Positions 1-9,854 are shown, numbered from the stretch's first letter. The stretch is 64,000 nucleotides of DNA from Tetranychus cinnabarinus (GCA_022266195.1 WHVY01000002.1:5471001-5535000); one strand, 5' to 3'. Translations and numbers: made by a program. Notes: generated by a model from the letters alone, not told the origin.

Positions 1-696
1 TGATCCGAGGTGGTGAAAATATTTATCCTCAAGAAGTTGAGAATGCTCTTATGAGTCATCCTGCAATTAAAGAAGCCTATGTTAGTCAATAAAACAATTT
101 TCTAGGACTTCAGTAATCCCTCGATTTTTTTGCAAAAGGAGTTGCTATAAGCGGTGATTGTTTCATTAGTCACTTGTATAACATCTTCTAATGAAGCAAT
201 TTTTTCATGAAAGATTAGCAATAGGAAAATAAAATCCAAAATTCAAGAAGTGAACATAATTCAAGCTATTATCTGTCAGTTTTTGCAAAAAATCGAGGGA
301 TTACAGTATGGAACACCGAAATTTTTCAAGTATCCGTCAGATTACAATGTGATATAATTTTGTTTTTATTTATGAATTAGGTTTTTGGTATTCCTGATGA
401 ACGTGTTGGTGAAGAAATTTGTACATGGATCAGTTTAGACCAAAACGAGCCCGAAGTAGCTCCTAAAGAAGTTCGAGAATTTTTAAAAGGAAAAGTAAGA
501 TATTTAATCTCTTGACTATATATTAATTAATATTAATCCGATCGTTTCCATTTTTTTTTTACAGTTAACTTATTTCAAAATACCTAAACATGTATTTATA
601 GTTAAGGAGTTTCCTAAACTTTCAACTATCAAAGTTTCAAAGCTCGAAATGAAGAAACAGACGATTGAAATGTTGAAGGATTCAAACAAGTCTTAA
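1..696 (+). CDS. ACSF2: ACSF2-like acyl-CoA synthetase, 3' end (partial)
   Basis: Last three exons of an AMP-forming acyl-CoA synthetase; the rest lies upstream of the window. Exons are 1-80, 381-494 and 565-696, with GT-AG introns 81-380 and 495-564 and a TAA stop at 694-696. The first exon reads IRGGENIYPQEVENAL, the C-terminal-domain hinge motif of ANL-family enzymes. The second contains GIPDERVGEEICTWISL and the third YFKIPKHVFIVKEFP, in the order seen in ACSF2. The family activates medium-chain fatty acids as acyl-AMP and then acyl-CoA, usually in mitochondria. Near the C-terminus the usual SGKIxK reads TIKVSK: the glycine is lost, but the lysine that normally contacts the adenylate is kept. 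HMGCL follows 515 bp downstream on the same strand. A broken second copy of this 3' end lies beyond HMGCL. Confidence 0.85.
111..306. mobile_element. Inverted-repeat MITE-like element in the ACSF2 intron
   Basis: About 25-bp inverted repeats bound this stretch. The left end is AGTAATCCCTCGATTTTTTT with GCAAAA (from 112), and the right end (281-305) is its reverse complement with one length difference in the T run. The interior of about 140 bp has no coding potential. A single end of the same sequence sits in intron 1 of HMGCL (1327-1363), so the sequence is repeated in the genome. No clear target duplication is visible. Confidence 0.55.
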
Positions 697-1211
697 ATCA
701 ACTTCGTGCCAATCAAATATTTTTTTCTTCCTATTCTGGAATCTGTAAATCATCGCTCAAAAGCCGGAAATTTAAATGGACAATTATTTTACTCAAAGAC
801 AATTCAAAAAATATTGGACACTCGAAAGCATAATTATAATTGTCTTGATTGGCCATATTTTAAAAAATATTTTGTTATTCATTTTCGATTTATTAAAAAA
901 ATTACTTTCTTTCTGGTCTCCCAGTTAGATTGTAAAAGTTATTGTATTTAAATTGGATCACATTGTCGCAAGTAAATCTCTAAGTAAAGTGACATAAGTT
1001 AATACAGCTAGAGATTTGAAGAGAGAAGAAGTCGGCTCACGGGGTTTTGTATATCCTTACCAAGTTGCAAAGGTTTTCCAAGTCACACACAGGTTTGTCA
1101 GCCATACCACGGCTACAAACGGCTTGTTATGAATCTCTTTAAAGAGATTCTCTTGTACTCTTAACCATTTCTCTTTCTCTCTTTCTATCGGTTATCTGTT
1201 TACACTACACC
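697..1211 (+). other. ACSF2-HMGCL intergenic region and HMGCL promoter
   Basis: No gene is supported here. The first about 280 bp is ACSF2 3' flank that recurs, with deletions, at 2776-2955. The second half should hold the HMGCL promoter; it contains a 20-bp palindrome and a pyrimidine-rich stretch (about 1152-1195). No clear TATA box is seen. Confidence 0.5.
1131..1150. promoter_or_regulatory. Perfect 20-bp palindrome upstream of HMGCL
   Basis: GAATCTCTTTAAAGAGATTC equals its own reverse complement and ends 61 bp before the HMGCL start codon. It could bind a dimeric factor or form a cruciform. The function is unknown. Confidence 0.4.
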
Positions 1212-2523
1212 ATGAAAAGAAAACTCTTACCTATTCAATGCTTCGTGAACAAGCAGCTTCAATCTTACATCACAAAATTGGTAAAGTAATACAGCATCTG
1301 ATAACACAATACAGATCCAGGCTACCTGTCAGTTTTTGCAAAAATCGAGGGATTACAGTATGGATAATTAAATCAGTGATTTCTAATGAATGTTTTCCCT
1401 CTTTTTTTGTAGAGCTTCAAAAACTTAAGGCTTTACCCATCTCCAGTTAAAATCGTTGAGGTTGGACCTCGAGATGGATTACAGAATGAGAAAAAAGTGA
1501 TTGAAACGTCTACAAAAGTGGATTTAATCAACAGGTTGAACAATTGTGGTTTGAAGGTGATTGAAGTTACTTCATTTGTCTCACCTAAATGGGTACCTCA
1601 GATGGCTGATAATAAACAAGTGTACAGTCAAATTGAAAAGAAACATGATGTGAGTTATCCTGTTTTGGTGCCAAATCTGAATGGATTGGAAAATGCTATC
1701 AAATCTGGTGTCAAAGAGATTGCTGTCTTCTCTGCAGCTACAGAAGCTTTCTCAAAGTAGGTCCATTCAATGAGCAATTTTCTGTTTTCAACAATTATCC
1801 GATAAAGCAAAAACACGTGAAATCTGGATACTGATTTTGCTGCAACTAATGCATTTATAAATTGTTTTCTCGACAGGAACAATACCAATTGCTCTATCGA
1901 AGAAGGTTTTATCCGAGTTGAAGAAATAATGAAAGTGGCATTGAAAGCAGGCCTTAATGTCAGAGGGTTAGTATGATATTCGTATCATGGCAGATTCTTA
2001 ATTTAAACTAATGATTTCATTTTGTTCTAGATATTTGTCCTGCGTCATTGGCTGTCCATATGAAGGTCAAGTTGATCCAGACAAGGTTACTCAATATGCA
2101 CAACGATTGCATGAAATGGGTTGTTATGAGGTTTCTCTTGGAGATACAATCGGTGTTGGAAATCCCGGGACAATGGAAAGGTTATTAGAAAAAGTAACTC
2201 GTCGCATTCCGTTGGATTGTTTAGCTCTTCATTGCCATGATACTTTTGGAATGGCTTTGGCCAATATCTATACTGCTCTCCAATTTGGTATTTCAACATT
2301 TGACTCGTCAATCGCTGGTCTCGGTGGATGTCCATACGCTCCAGGTGCCACTGGAAATGTAGCCACGGAAGATTTAGTATATATGCTTCATGGTATGGGC
2401 ATTGAAACTGGAGTCAATTTTGATAATCTCGTTGAAACAAGTTCATTCATCTGCTCTATCCTCGGTCGCGAATCTGCATCCAGAGTAGTGAGAGCTTTAC
2501 GTGCCAAAAATTCCAAATGCTGA
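1212..2523 (+). CDS. HMGCL: Hydroxymethylglutaryl-CoA lyase, four exons, 331 aa
   Basis: Cleaves HMG-CoA to acetyl-CoA and acetoacetate, the last step of leucine degradation and ketogenesis, in mitochondria. Exons are 1212-1280, 1413-1756, 1877-1966 and 2031-2523, all with GT-AG introns and preserved frame, giving 331 aa (the human enzyme is 325). Exon 1 starts at ATG 1212 and encodes a basic, acid-free leader (MKRKLLPIQCFVNKQ), as expected for mitochondrial import. Visible motifs are VEVGPRDGLQNE (catalytic Arg-Asp), SFVSPKWVPQM, GCPYEG, SLGDTIGVG, LHCHDTFG (metal-binding His pair) and GLGGCPYAPGATGN (the active-site loop cysteine). The C-terminus is AKNSKC, where mammalian HMGCL ends in the peroxisomal signal CKL; SKC is not a consensus signal. 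Intron 1 carries one end of a repeated element. Confidence 0.95.
1327..1363. repeat. Single end of the ACSF2-intron inverted-repeat family
   Basis: This matches 275-311 almost base for base (CTGTCAGTTTTTGCAAAAA followed by TCGAGGGATTACAGTATGG). It lies inside HMGCL intron 1 without a partner arm, so it is probably a decayed or truncated copy. Confidence 0.5.
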
Positions 2524-2563
2524 CGGCTTGATTGTTCAGTGTTGTAAAGATGTTGACCTGATA

Positions 2564-2955
2564 CCTGATGAACGTGTTGGTGAAGAAATTTGTACATGGA
2601 TCAGTTTAGACCAAAACAAGCCCGAAGTAGCTCCTAAAGAAGTTCGAGAATTTTTAAAAGGAAAAGTAAGATATTTAATCTCTTGACTATATATTAATTA
2701 ATATTAATCCGATCGTTTCCATCTTTTTTTACAGTTAACTTATTTCAAAATGCCTAAACATGTGAAGAAACAGACAATTCAAAAAACATTGGACAGCTGA
2801 AAGCATAATTATTATATAATTGTCTTAATTGGCCATATTTTAAAAAATATTTTATTTTTCATTTTCGCTTTATTAAAAATTACTTTCTCTCTGGTCTCCC
2901 AGTTAGATTGTAAAAGTTATTGTATTGAAATTGGATCACATTGTCTCAAGTAAAT
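2564..2955 (+). pseudogene. Truncated duplicate of the ACSF2 3' end
   Basis: Starting at CCTGATGAACGTGTTGGTG, this repeats the penultimate ACSF2 exon, its following intron and the start of the last exon (393-600), then jumps to the ACSF2 3' flank (to about 975). Two blocks corresponding to about 606-650 and 665-800 are missing. The last-exon part is cut to about 20 codons and ends early. The upstream part of the gene is absent, so this is a partial segmental duplication, not a gene. It starts about 40 bp after the HMGCL stop codon. The exon part differs from the intact copy at very few bases, so the duplication is recent. Confidence 0.75.
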
Positions 2956-4796
2956 CTATAGTTTTATCTGTTGAAATGATCAGCATTGCATGAAAAGAGG
3001 TTAAGTAAAGATTAGCGAAGATTAACAAATCCGAAGCAAAACTTGAACAAAAGCTCGACTGAGATTATAAAATTTCTTGGTTAACTGGAATTCAGAAGCT
3101 TTCGTCTGAAAATTCAATTCTAGTTGGGCAATTTTGCGAATAATCTTTTTCTAAATGGATATTTTGATTTGACTATTATAATCGTCAATCGTTTCATGGA
3201 TTTGGTTTGGTTCAAAATATCTTATTTTTTAACTGATTTTCAAAGTTTTCTCGTTCATTTTCCATGGTAAACTATTGGAGAAATTGAAACGAAGTTTGAT
3301 TGAAAATTAATTCTCACTGGATAAGACTCACAATATGATCGTTGAAAAACTAGGTGGCTGTTATTTCTTCTTCATATTCAACTTGAGATTAAAAATTCCC
3401 TAACTTATCTTTACAATCTTAGGATATTCAACTAATATCAAATGATAACTTCACCCCTGTCAGTACAATGGCAATTTCCTTGAGAGGTTGAATATCATAA
3501 TGTAAACATGTGACTCGAAAAACTGAGTGTTTCCTGGATTTCTTTGTTTCTTAGCTATTATCACTCACTATTGCATTTTTATTTCCTCATTCTTTTCATT
3601 TCTTAATCAAATTATGAAACTATTATGCATAAATAAATTTTCTTGGTTTGGTTTGATGGTCACCCAATAAAATCATTTTTAATTCCATGATTACTGATCA
3701 GTTGACTAGCCTATTGAAGCTTGGCTTGTGAAGTGATAACTCGACATTTTGATGTTGCCGAAAACTGGCGAAGGGTAATTTTGTTAATTTAATTGATTGG
3801 CGAATTAAATATTTGTTTCGCTTCATTGAGTCCTTCTTGTAATCGAAAAACCACCTTGAAAATTTTCAATTCAATAACCAGTTTTCAAATTTTGGCAGAA
3901 ACACACGTTTCCTACATCAACAAAAAAATTGTCCCATATTTAACTTTGATTTTGAATTTGCCAATGTTTGTTGTTTTCCTTGAAAACTTGTCCAATTTGA
4001 TTGTCAACCGCAAGTCAAAAGTAAATTATCATTAACTTAAATTAAGGCTCACTGTTTAGTTAAATAGCAGGAAAATCATCTGAAGAATTATGTGATTATG
4101 GAAATACGAACCATCAACAAACAGATATAACCTGTAAAGAAGTAAAATTTAATTTAAAATTACTGAGAGAAGCTAAATATTATTTTAAAAGCATTATTAC
4201 CTTATTTCCTAGTTGATGTGTCTTTTGCAACTTATAGTTCCAACTGGTCAGTCTAAATATATCAGAAACAACAATAAAAATTATAAACTTGTACCTATTA
4301 ACCTATTAGTACTTACATTTGTTAGTCATTAAAATCACTACAAGGAAATTTCAGGTTACAATAAAAATTACTTTTGGTGCTTTCATTGAATTATGTTTTA
4401 TACAAAATTTTAACTTTCTTTTTATCCAATAAGATCATAACGACTATCTAATTGTTAATACTGACAGGTTCACTACACATTGTTAACCACACCGAGCTCG
4501 CATGATTCCTTCATCATACCTCAGCTTACTTCATTCTCGTTCTAAGATTGTCATTATCAAGTTCACTTTATCATCAATGTCGTCATCTTTAACCACCCAA
4601 ATAGCAACATGATCATCATGCTGTCTTTTTATCTTTCCCATTTGTCCTCTTCTCTATCATCTTATCCATTATTTACTTTTTTTGCAATCAAAGAGTAACA
4701 ACTCTTAGATCCAAAGCCATTGATAGTAACAGCCTTTTTTCTTGTTCATCGCCTTGTTAACTTGTCTTCATCGGGATTTATTGCATTCACATAATC
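2956..4796. other. Gene-free spacer before the HSL-like gene
   Basis: About 1.8 kb of AT-rich DNA with no supported gene, RNA or repeat array on either strand. The longest open frame (80 codons at 3793) has no recognisable motif. The last about 250 bp is pyrimidine-rich and presumably contains the promoter and 5' leader of the next gene. Confidence 0.5.
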
Positions 4797-6719
4797 ATGA
4801 TCTTTGACATATTTCCTTTTACCTTACCATTCACATCTAATCTGCCATCAACATCTGAGTCTTCATCCATGACAATCCATGGAATCGCATCAAATCTTTC
4901 TACAGTATCCAGTTACGGCAAAGTCATTCCTAATTCAATGATGACTAATATCCTGCAACTATCAATATTGACTGGTAAACTTGAACTGATTGCTCCAAAG
5001 TATGATAGACCGGGATTCAAGAAAGCAAATGGTTTCCGAAGTATTGTAAAGGTGATCAATAAATTTGTCCCAACTCTGCTTGAAATTACTCAAATTACTC
5101 AAATGGATTCTCCAGCAAACATCCAAAGATTCATTAGTGCATCGAAAGAGAATAATTTTCCCTCTAAATGTGTCAACGCAGCCAATAGTGTCCTCACCAT
5201 CCTCATTGAACTATGTGATATGGCAATCGATTGTCATAATAACTGGTCTTTGGTAAAAGATACTAAACAGAAATTCCTTTGGCTCCAACGCACCTATCGT
5301 TATACACATGATCGATTATCAACTCATTTACAACAATATTGGGCTTATCATCCAGTTTTCTGGTACGAATCGACAATTCGTAAATTACTTACTTTGACAA
5401 CTTGTACATTTGCTGCTTTGAGTAAACCACCAAATTCATTGACCGCTTTATTGTCAAATGAAGAACGAGGTGAGAGACTAACGTCAATTGTTTGGAAAGG
5501 GGATCCATTTTACCAGACAGGCATAATCAATCTAGTTGACAATCCTTTAACATCATCTATTAGTAGATTGTTTCTAAAATATCACAAAATTACAGCCAAA
5601 AATATAAATATTAAAAGACAAAAAAACTGGTTTATACCATCTGATGGAGGATCAGTAACCAGGGTCCATGACATTTCTTCCTTAAGAGATGGTCCCTTAC
5701 GGGATACCGTTAAGCTGCGGCTTTATCAAGCTGATAATGTTACAGCAAGTGGAACTGTTATAATCCAAATTCAGGGTGGCGGTTTCATGGTCGATGCTCA
5801 TACTGTTCATACTAGTTATCTTAAATCATGGTTACCTCAATTGGCAGGTGCAATAGTACTCAATATTGACTATAGTTTAAATGTACGCTATCCAGTTGCC
5901 TTGCAAGAAATTGTTGACACTCTGTTATGGTTGACTAGTCCAAAGACTCTTAATGATGTTGCATCAACTCTTCAAATTATTCCAACTTCAATTGTAATTC
6001 TTGGAGATTCATGTGGTGGTTATTTAGGATTGGCATCTTGTGCAGTATTACGTGACATTCAGGACCTGGCTCCAGATGAAATTAAAATTTTACCCGAATC
6101 AATTGTCTGTATATCACCAGTCATGGCACCTGTTAATCTTAATTATTCACCGTCTCTTTTACTATCAATTCTCGATCCATTTTTATGTCCAGCTATAAAT
6201 CTCCAAGTACTTTCTCTTTACTCATCTGGAATCACGCTTGACTCTGAATGTCATTCGACTTTGGATGCAGCCACTTCGTCTTCACAAGCACCCATGTCTT
6301 CTGGCTATGTTGAAGAATCACTTTGGTTTACAATGAATAGGTGTATGTTCAATAAGTACCCTTGTTGGTTTGATTGTGATCCTGTCGTTTTTGAAAAGAG
6401 ATTGATCAAAATGACAGATAAATTATTCAGTCCATACATATCAATTTTAACTTCATATGATTTAACTCGACTGTCTTCTGATTTGCGGATTCATTTGATT
6501 ACTTCTGAGCTGGATGTTCAATTGGATAGTACATTTGAATTTGAGCGAGTTTGGGAAGGAACAATCACAATTGATGTAGTTGAGGATTTACCACACGGAT
6601 TTTATGCATTTGCACCTTTTTCCAATGCTGCTAAAATTGCTTCACAAGTTTGTTTGGATCGATTGAAACAAGCTATTGGTTTACAAGCACAGAGCACAGA
6701 GTGCGATATTAATTTCTGA
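4797..6719 (+). CDS. Hsl: Hormone-sensitive lipase homologue, 640 aa, intronless
   Basis: Neutral acylglycerol/cholesteryl ester hydrolase of the HSL family, acting on cytosolic lipid droplets. The N-terminal HSL_N region (about residues 40-290) includes the ANGFRSIVKVIN stretch that parallels mammalian ANGYRSLV. The alpha/beta-hydrolase part starts near residue 320. The nucleophile is Ser405 in GDSCGG, the likely acid is Asp573 in SELDVQLD, and the base is His600 in VEDLPHGF, which is nearly identical to vertebrate HSL. Oddities: the oxyanion-hole motif HGGGF reads QGGGF, SLAPE reads SLNVR, and the segment between Ser and Asp that carries the phospho-regulatory loop is shorter than in mammals. 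Position 4797 is the first ATG of the frame. The single exon suggests a retrocopy or intron loss. Family membership is firm; activity is not proven because of the His-to-Gln change. Confidence 0.9.
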   Translation: MIFDIFPFTLPFTSNLPSTSESSSMTIHGIASNLSTVSSYGKVIPNSMMTNILQLSILTGKLELIAPKYDRPGFKKANGFRSIVKVINKFVPTLLEITQITQMDSPANIQRFISASKENNFPSKCVNAANSVLTILIELCDMAIDCHNNWSLVKDTKQKFLWLQRTYRYTHDRLSTHLQQYWAYHPVFWYESTIRKLLTLTTCTFAALSKPPNSLTALLSNEERGERLTSIVWKGDPFYQTGIINLVDNPLTSSISRLFLKYHKITAKNINIKRQKNWFIPSDGGSVTRVHDISSLRDGPLRDTVKLRLYQADNVTASGTVIIQIQGGGFMVDAHTVHTSYLKSWLPQLAGAIVLNIDYSLNVRYPVALQEIVDTLLWLTSPKTLNDVASTLQIIPTSIVILGDSCGGYLGLASCAVLRDIQDLAPDEIKILPESIVCISPVMAPVNLNYSPSLLLSILDPFLCPAINLQVLSLYSSGITLDSECHSTLDAATSSSQAPMSSGYVEESLWFTMNRCMFNKYPCWFDCDPVVFEKRLIKMTDKLFSPYISILTSYDLTRLSSDLRIHLITSELDVQLDSTFEFERVWEGTITIDVVEDLPHGFYAFAPFSNAAKIASQVCLDRLKQAIGLQAQSTECDINF

Positions 6720-7510
6720 TGTTAGCTTGAGAGCATAAAGCTCAAATTGACAGCTGAACGCCAATTGTCTTTCGTATTTATATTTGCTTATATGACTTGT
6801 GCATAGAAAATCATGTAATAACTTGAAACTCAGCCTATTACTCAAGCTCAATTTTGTTACTTATCAAGTTTTTGAAAAAAACACAAAGAAGCGAATTGAA
6901 GATTGTCTAAAAAATGCTTATATTATTAGTGTGATCCGTATGAAACTAAAATTTTAATTTTCTAGTGTTGATAAAATTTATGAATACTTTTTGGTAATTC
7001 AAAAAAACTTCAGATTCATTTTTCAAACTGAACCTTTACTAGCCTATTCAGAACGAAGTGAAGTGGAATCAATTTTCTGTTTCTGTGCTTCCTTGTCAAT
7101 TCTTTGAGCAGCAGTTTATTCTAGCGTTATTAATTTTTCGATAACTATCATGCCATAATGTTTTGTTCAATATTCTGGTTCCGTTTAGTTATAATTCGTA
7201 AACGTCCGATTTGATGATTTTTCAATATTTTTCAACTTAAACAAAAAGAGTTATGCATTTCTATGAATTTTCATCAGCGCTGCTGTATTATAATATCATT
7301 CAGGAAGGTAATAAAATTGATAATTCGATTGCTGATTTGAAAAAAATTGAACAAAATGTCTGTGGGGACTTTTGCTTGTTTATATGTCCTCTATCGAATG
7401 GCACTATCAAATAGCTGGCTCACAATGGGCAGTTTTACATAGGCTTTCTGTCACCCTCCTTTTATAGGAAATAATTAAACGGTTTAACTGAATCAATCGA
7501 TTAAACAAAC
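6720..7510. other. Spacer between the HSL-like gene and the BTB array
   Basis: No gene supported. AT-rich 3' flank of the HSL-like gene grading into the upstream region of the first BTB gene. Confidence 0.5.
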
Positions 7511-7574
7511 TAAGATGGCGCCAAAGGCTGCAAACATTAGTGTTCATTGATTGGTTAAAAGACTGGGTGGCAAT
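7511..7574 (+). promoter_or_regulatory. Conserved BTB upstream element, copy 1
   Basis: Reference copy of a motif found upstream of most genes of the array. It has two parts: AGATGGCGCCAAAGGCTGCAA, then CATTGATTGGTTAAAAGACTGGGTGG. The core is an inverted CCAAT box (ATTGG, bound by NF-Y in animals) followed 8-12 bp later by TGGGTGG/TGGGCG. It lies about 230 bp before the ATG. Closer to each gene a second conserved stretch, CACTCTCCTCTTG (about 60 bp upstream of the ATG here), precedes an AAGTTTAGC...TTTTG segment and a TTTGTGTGTC leader. Confidence 0.55.
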
Positions 7575-7781
7575 TATTATAATAACTTTTGCATTCACTT
7601 CTGATTTATGCGTCTTGAAACTTGAAAAAATTGCTTTTACTAAAGTGAAAACTGATTAGAATAAATATCGCTTCGTCGATTTATACCGAGAAAACATTAA
7701 CGCGTCCAACACTCTCCTCTTGATCATCTATTAATAGTATAAGTTTAGCTTTTGCTTTGAATTTAAATTTGTGTGTCTAAT

Positions 7782-8629
7782 ATGAATTCTTTAGAAACTG
7801 ATGACCAACTGACAATCGTGAATCGATCCACGGAATATCGCATAAGTAAACAACTGATTCGTAAAATACCTTATTTTGATAAGATGTTGAGCCATGATTT
7901 AAAGGAAACAAAAGAAAATAAAGTTGAACTGGATTTTGATGAAGAAACTTTCCAAATAATTTTCGATTGGGCTGTAAGCAACTATAATTTTATTATGATC
8001 GAGATGGATAAAGTAATGGGTTTGTGCGAGTTGGCTGATTATTTGGGTCTGGATTGGATTTCAAAGGAATGTATCACCTATTTTCATGATAACTTTACAA
8101 TTGAACATCTTCCCTTTGTTATTCCTAAAGTAACTAATACATCTAAATGTATAAACTCTGGTGCTCTTAATGCTTTCATCTGCCGTCATTTCCTGAAGAT
8201 AGTAAACATGCATTTTTGGACTGATTATCCTATTGAAACGATTGACTATATTTGTGCTTTGGATCTGATGGTCTATTCAGAGTATCAAGTTTTCAGTGCA
8301 ATCATGAGATGGGTCCATTCCATAACTTATTCAAGAAAGTGCCATCTCAAAGGATTATTAAAGCTAGTTCGATGGTGCCATTTGAACGAGCAAGACTTAT
8401 CTAAAATAAAAGAAAATGAATCATTCAAATCTTCAGGCTTTGAGCCAATATTTTGTTCTCCTCGAAAGGTTAATTGTGATTGTACCTCCAATCGAACCAA
8501 GCGAAACTTTTTCATCATGATTGAACAGCTGGATGGTAGTGATTTACGAATAAATATACTTGACAACAACTTTAAGCAACTGGTTAGTCAAGTCATCAAA
8601 GAAGATAAGTCAATTCCTTCAAACCTTTT
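7782..8629 (+). pseudogene. BTB-BACK gene 1, 5' part, split by the Gypsy insertion
   Basis: The frame starts at ATG 7782 (MNSLETDDQLTIV). It runs through the BTB domain, the BACK domain and the conserved FKSSGFEPIFCSPRKVNCDC block, then is cut at 8629 by the LTR element. In the disrupted locus it reads four further codons into the LTR and stops at TAA 8637. The remaining 3' part is at 21422-22428. Skipping the element and one copy of the TTTT duplication, the two halves are in the same frame and match the gene at 26933 with only a one-codon length difference, so the gene was intact when hit. A truncated BTB-BACK protein of about 285 aa could still be made. Confidence 0.85.
8626..8629. repeat. 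Target site duplication (TTTT) of the Gypsy element
   Basis: TTTT directly precedes the 5' LTR (8626-8629) and directly follows the 3' LTR (21422-21425). Four-to-six-base duplications are usual for Ty3/Gypsy integrases. The T-rich target makes exact boundaries slightly ambiguous, but TG...CA ends fix them here. Confidence 0.75.
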
Positions 8630-9575
8630 TGTAGGGTAAAATTCTTGGTTACTGAATTTAATCAATGCATCTCTCCTTTTTGACTTTGAATCTCTGAATT
8701 CAATCTTTCTCATTCATTTATTAATTCATTTAATTCAATTGTTTTTCATAAACCTTAATTTTGATTTAATTGCTCAAGCAATATTGATTTCATCTGTCCA
8801 TTTCAGCCTCATTCCAACTCAAGTGCTAAGTCTAATTGTAATCTGAAAACCAAATAATTAGCTGAACTAATCTGTGTAAAGTTGACCACAATCTTGGTTA
8901 ACTAAGCCTTAAAACTTAAAGTTGAAATTTGAGTGTCAAAAAGAAAGAGTACCAAATTTACCTTTCTATTTTTGCTTTATTTTCAACTTTTACTTCACCT
9001 TAGTTTTAATCTCAAAAGCACTAAAAAGGCTACTCTTATCTCTCAAGAGATATCTATGTCTAAGACTTGTAATGGGTAAAGCACAGTAGCTTTAACAACG
9101 CTAATTACTGATAAGACTTTTTTAGTCACCATATTGTAACCCAAAAGTTAGACAACTGTCGACAGAGAAATCTTATCCCTTTCAAACTGTTTCCCTCCAA
9201 AATTATCCCTTTGTTTCACAGTTGGTATAAAACCAAAATTCTCTTAATTTCAATTCACTTTCAATTTTTGTAAGTCACTCTTCTGTTTAATTCATTGTTT
9301 CAATTAAACCTTTATTTCTCAAGAAATATCCAAACCTTCTTTATGAAGTCTTCTTATATTCTTAACTCAGTTATAATTTCAATAAAGTTACTTCCAGTAA
9401 TTCTCAGTATTCTCATTGAATTGTGTTCCATCTCTCAAGAGATCTCTTCAACACGTTGTGCATGTACAAATCAGTTAGGACATACAAGATCGGTCCTTGA
9501 TACGAACTTAAAACTTGTAGTGAAAGCAAGTTGTGCAGCCTTCTAATCAGATAGCTACCGTAACCGAACCTTTCA
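8630..9575 (+). repeat. 5' LTR, 946 bp
   Basis: Begins TGTAGGGTAAAATTC and ends CCGAACCTTTCA. It has a TATAAAA box at 9226-9232 (U3) and AATAAA at 9381-9386, a plausible polyadenylation signal. Three short dyads share a TCT-CA-AGA centre (9037-9052, 9313-9328, 9430-9443). An 83-codon open frame inside it recurs unchanged in the other LTR and is not considered a gene. Confidence 0.97.
9226..9232 (+). promoter_or_regulatory. LTR TATA box
   Basis: TATAAAA in the context GTTGGTATAAAACC, the only good TATA match in the LTR. The 3' LTR copy is at 21072-21078. Confidence 0.6.
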
Positions 9576-9577
9576 CT

Positions 9578-9595
9578 TGGCGACCACGGCAGGAT
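9578..9595 (+). other. Primer binding site
   Basis: TGGCGACCACGGCAGGAT starts two bases after the 5' LTR. Its reverse complement ends in CCA with discriminator G, as expected for a tRNA 3' end. It resembles the 3' end of arthropod tRNA-Arg, although the tRNA identity is not certain. Confidence 0.75.
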
Positions 9596-9744
9596 CGCTT
9601 TTGTGTCTCCGTGCTGTTAAGTTCTGTGTGTGTTCATTGTGTTTCCCACTTGACTCAATTTGACCTTTTTGACCTTCTATTATCGGACTCGCCGTGCCTG
9701 TGTTTAAGTGCCTGATTCTTTTCTTCAGTTCTCGTGAACTATTC

Positions 9745-9825
9745 AACTCAAAGATTCTTCGAAATCTCTTCAATTCAAAGGTTTTCCGTAACCTCTTCAA
9801 CTCAAAGATTCTCCGTAATCTCTTT
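9745..9825 (+). repeat. Three 27-bp tandem repeats in the Gypsy leader
   Basis: Three consecutive 27-bp units (9745-9771, 9772-9798, 9799-9825) of the type AACTCAAAGATTCTCCGTAA followed by TCTCTTC, diverged at a few bases. They lie in the untranslated leader between the primer site and the long frame. A role in packaging or translation is possible but unproven. Confidence 0.65.
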
Positions 9826-9854
9826 CCCAGTCAGTAACACTTAATCATTCCAAT

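Noticed and set aside
2524..2686. Functional second acyl-CoA synthetase or an extra HMGCL exon
   Set aside because: The HMGCL frame already stops at 2523, and the copied ACSF2 exons lack the rest of the enzyme and are internally deleted.
3793..4035. 80-codon frame before the HSL-like gene
   Set aside because: Composition of random AT-rich DNA, no domain, no splice or promoter context.
7773..7781. N-terminal extensions of BTB genes from GTG or TTG (also at 26909, 34785, 37120, 43936, 48384, 55809, 59337)
   Set aside because: These are eukaryotic genes; the aligned ATG in the common TGTGTGTC leader is shared by all copies, and the extensions are not conserved in sequence or length.
9295..9546. 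83-codon open frame in the LTR, repeated at 21141-21392
   Set aside because: It lies across the expected R/U5 region of both LTRs, has no recognisable domain, and overlaps the TATA-downstream and polyadenylation signals. It is identical only because the LTRs are.
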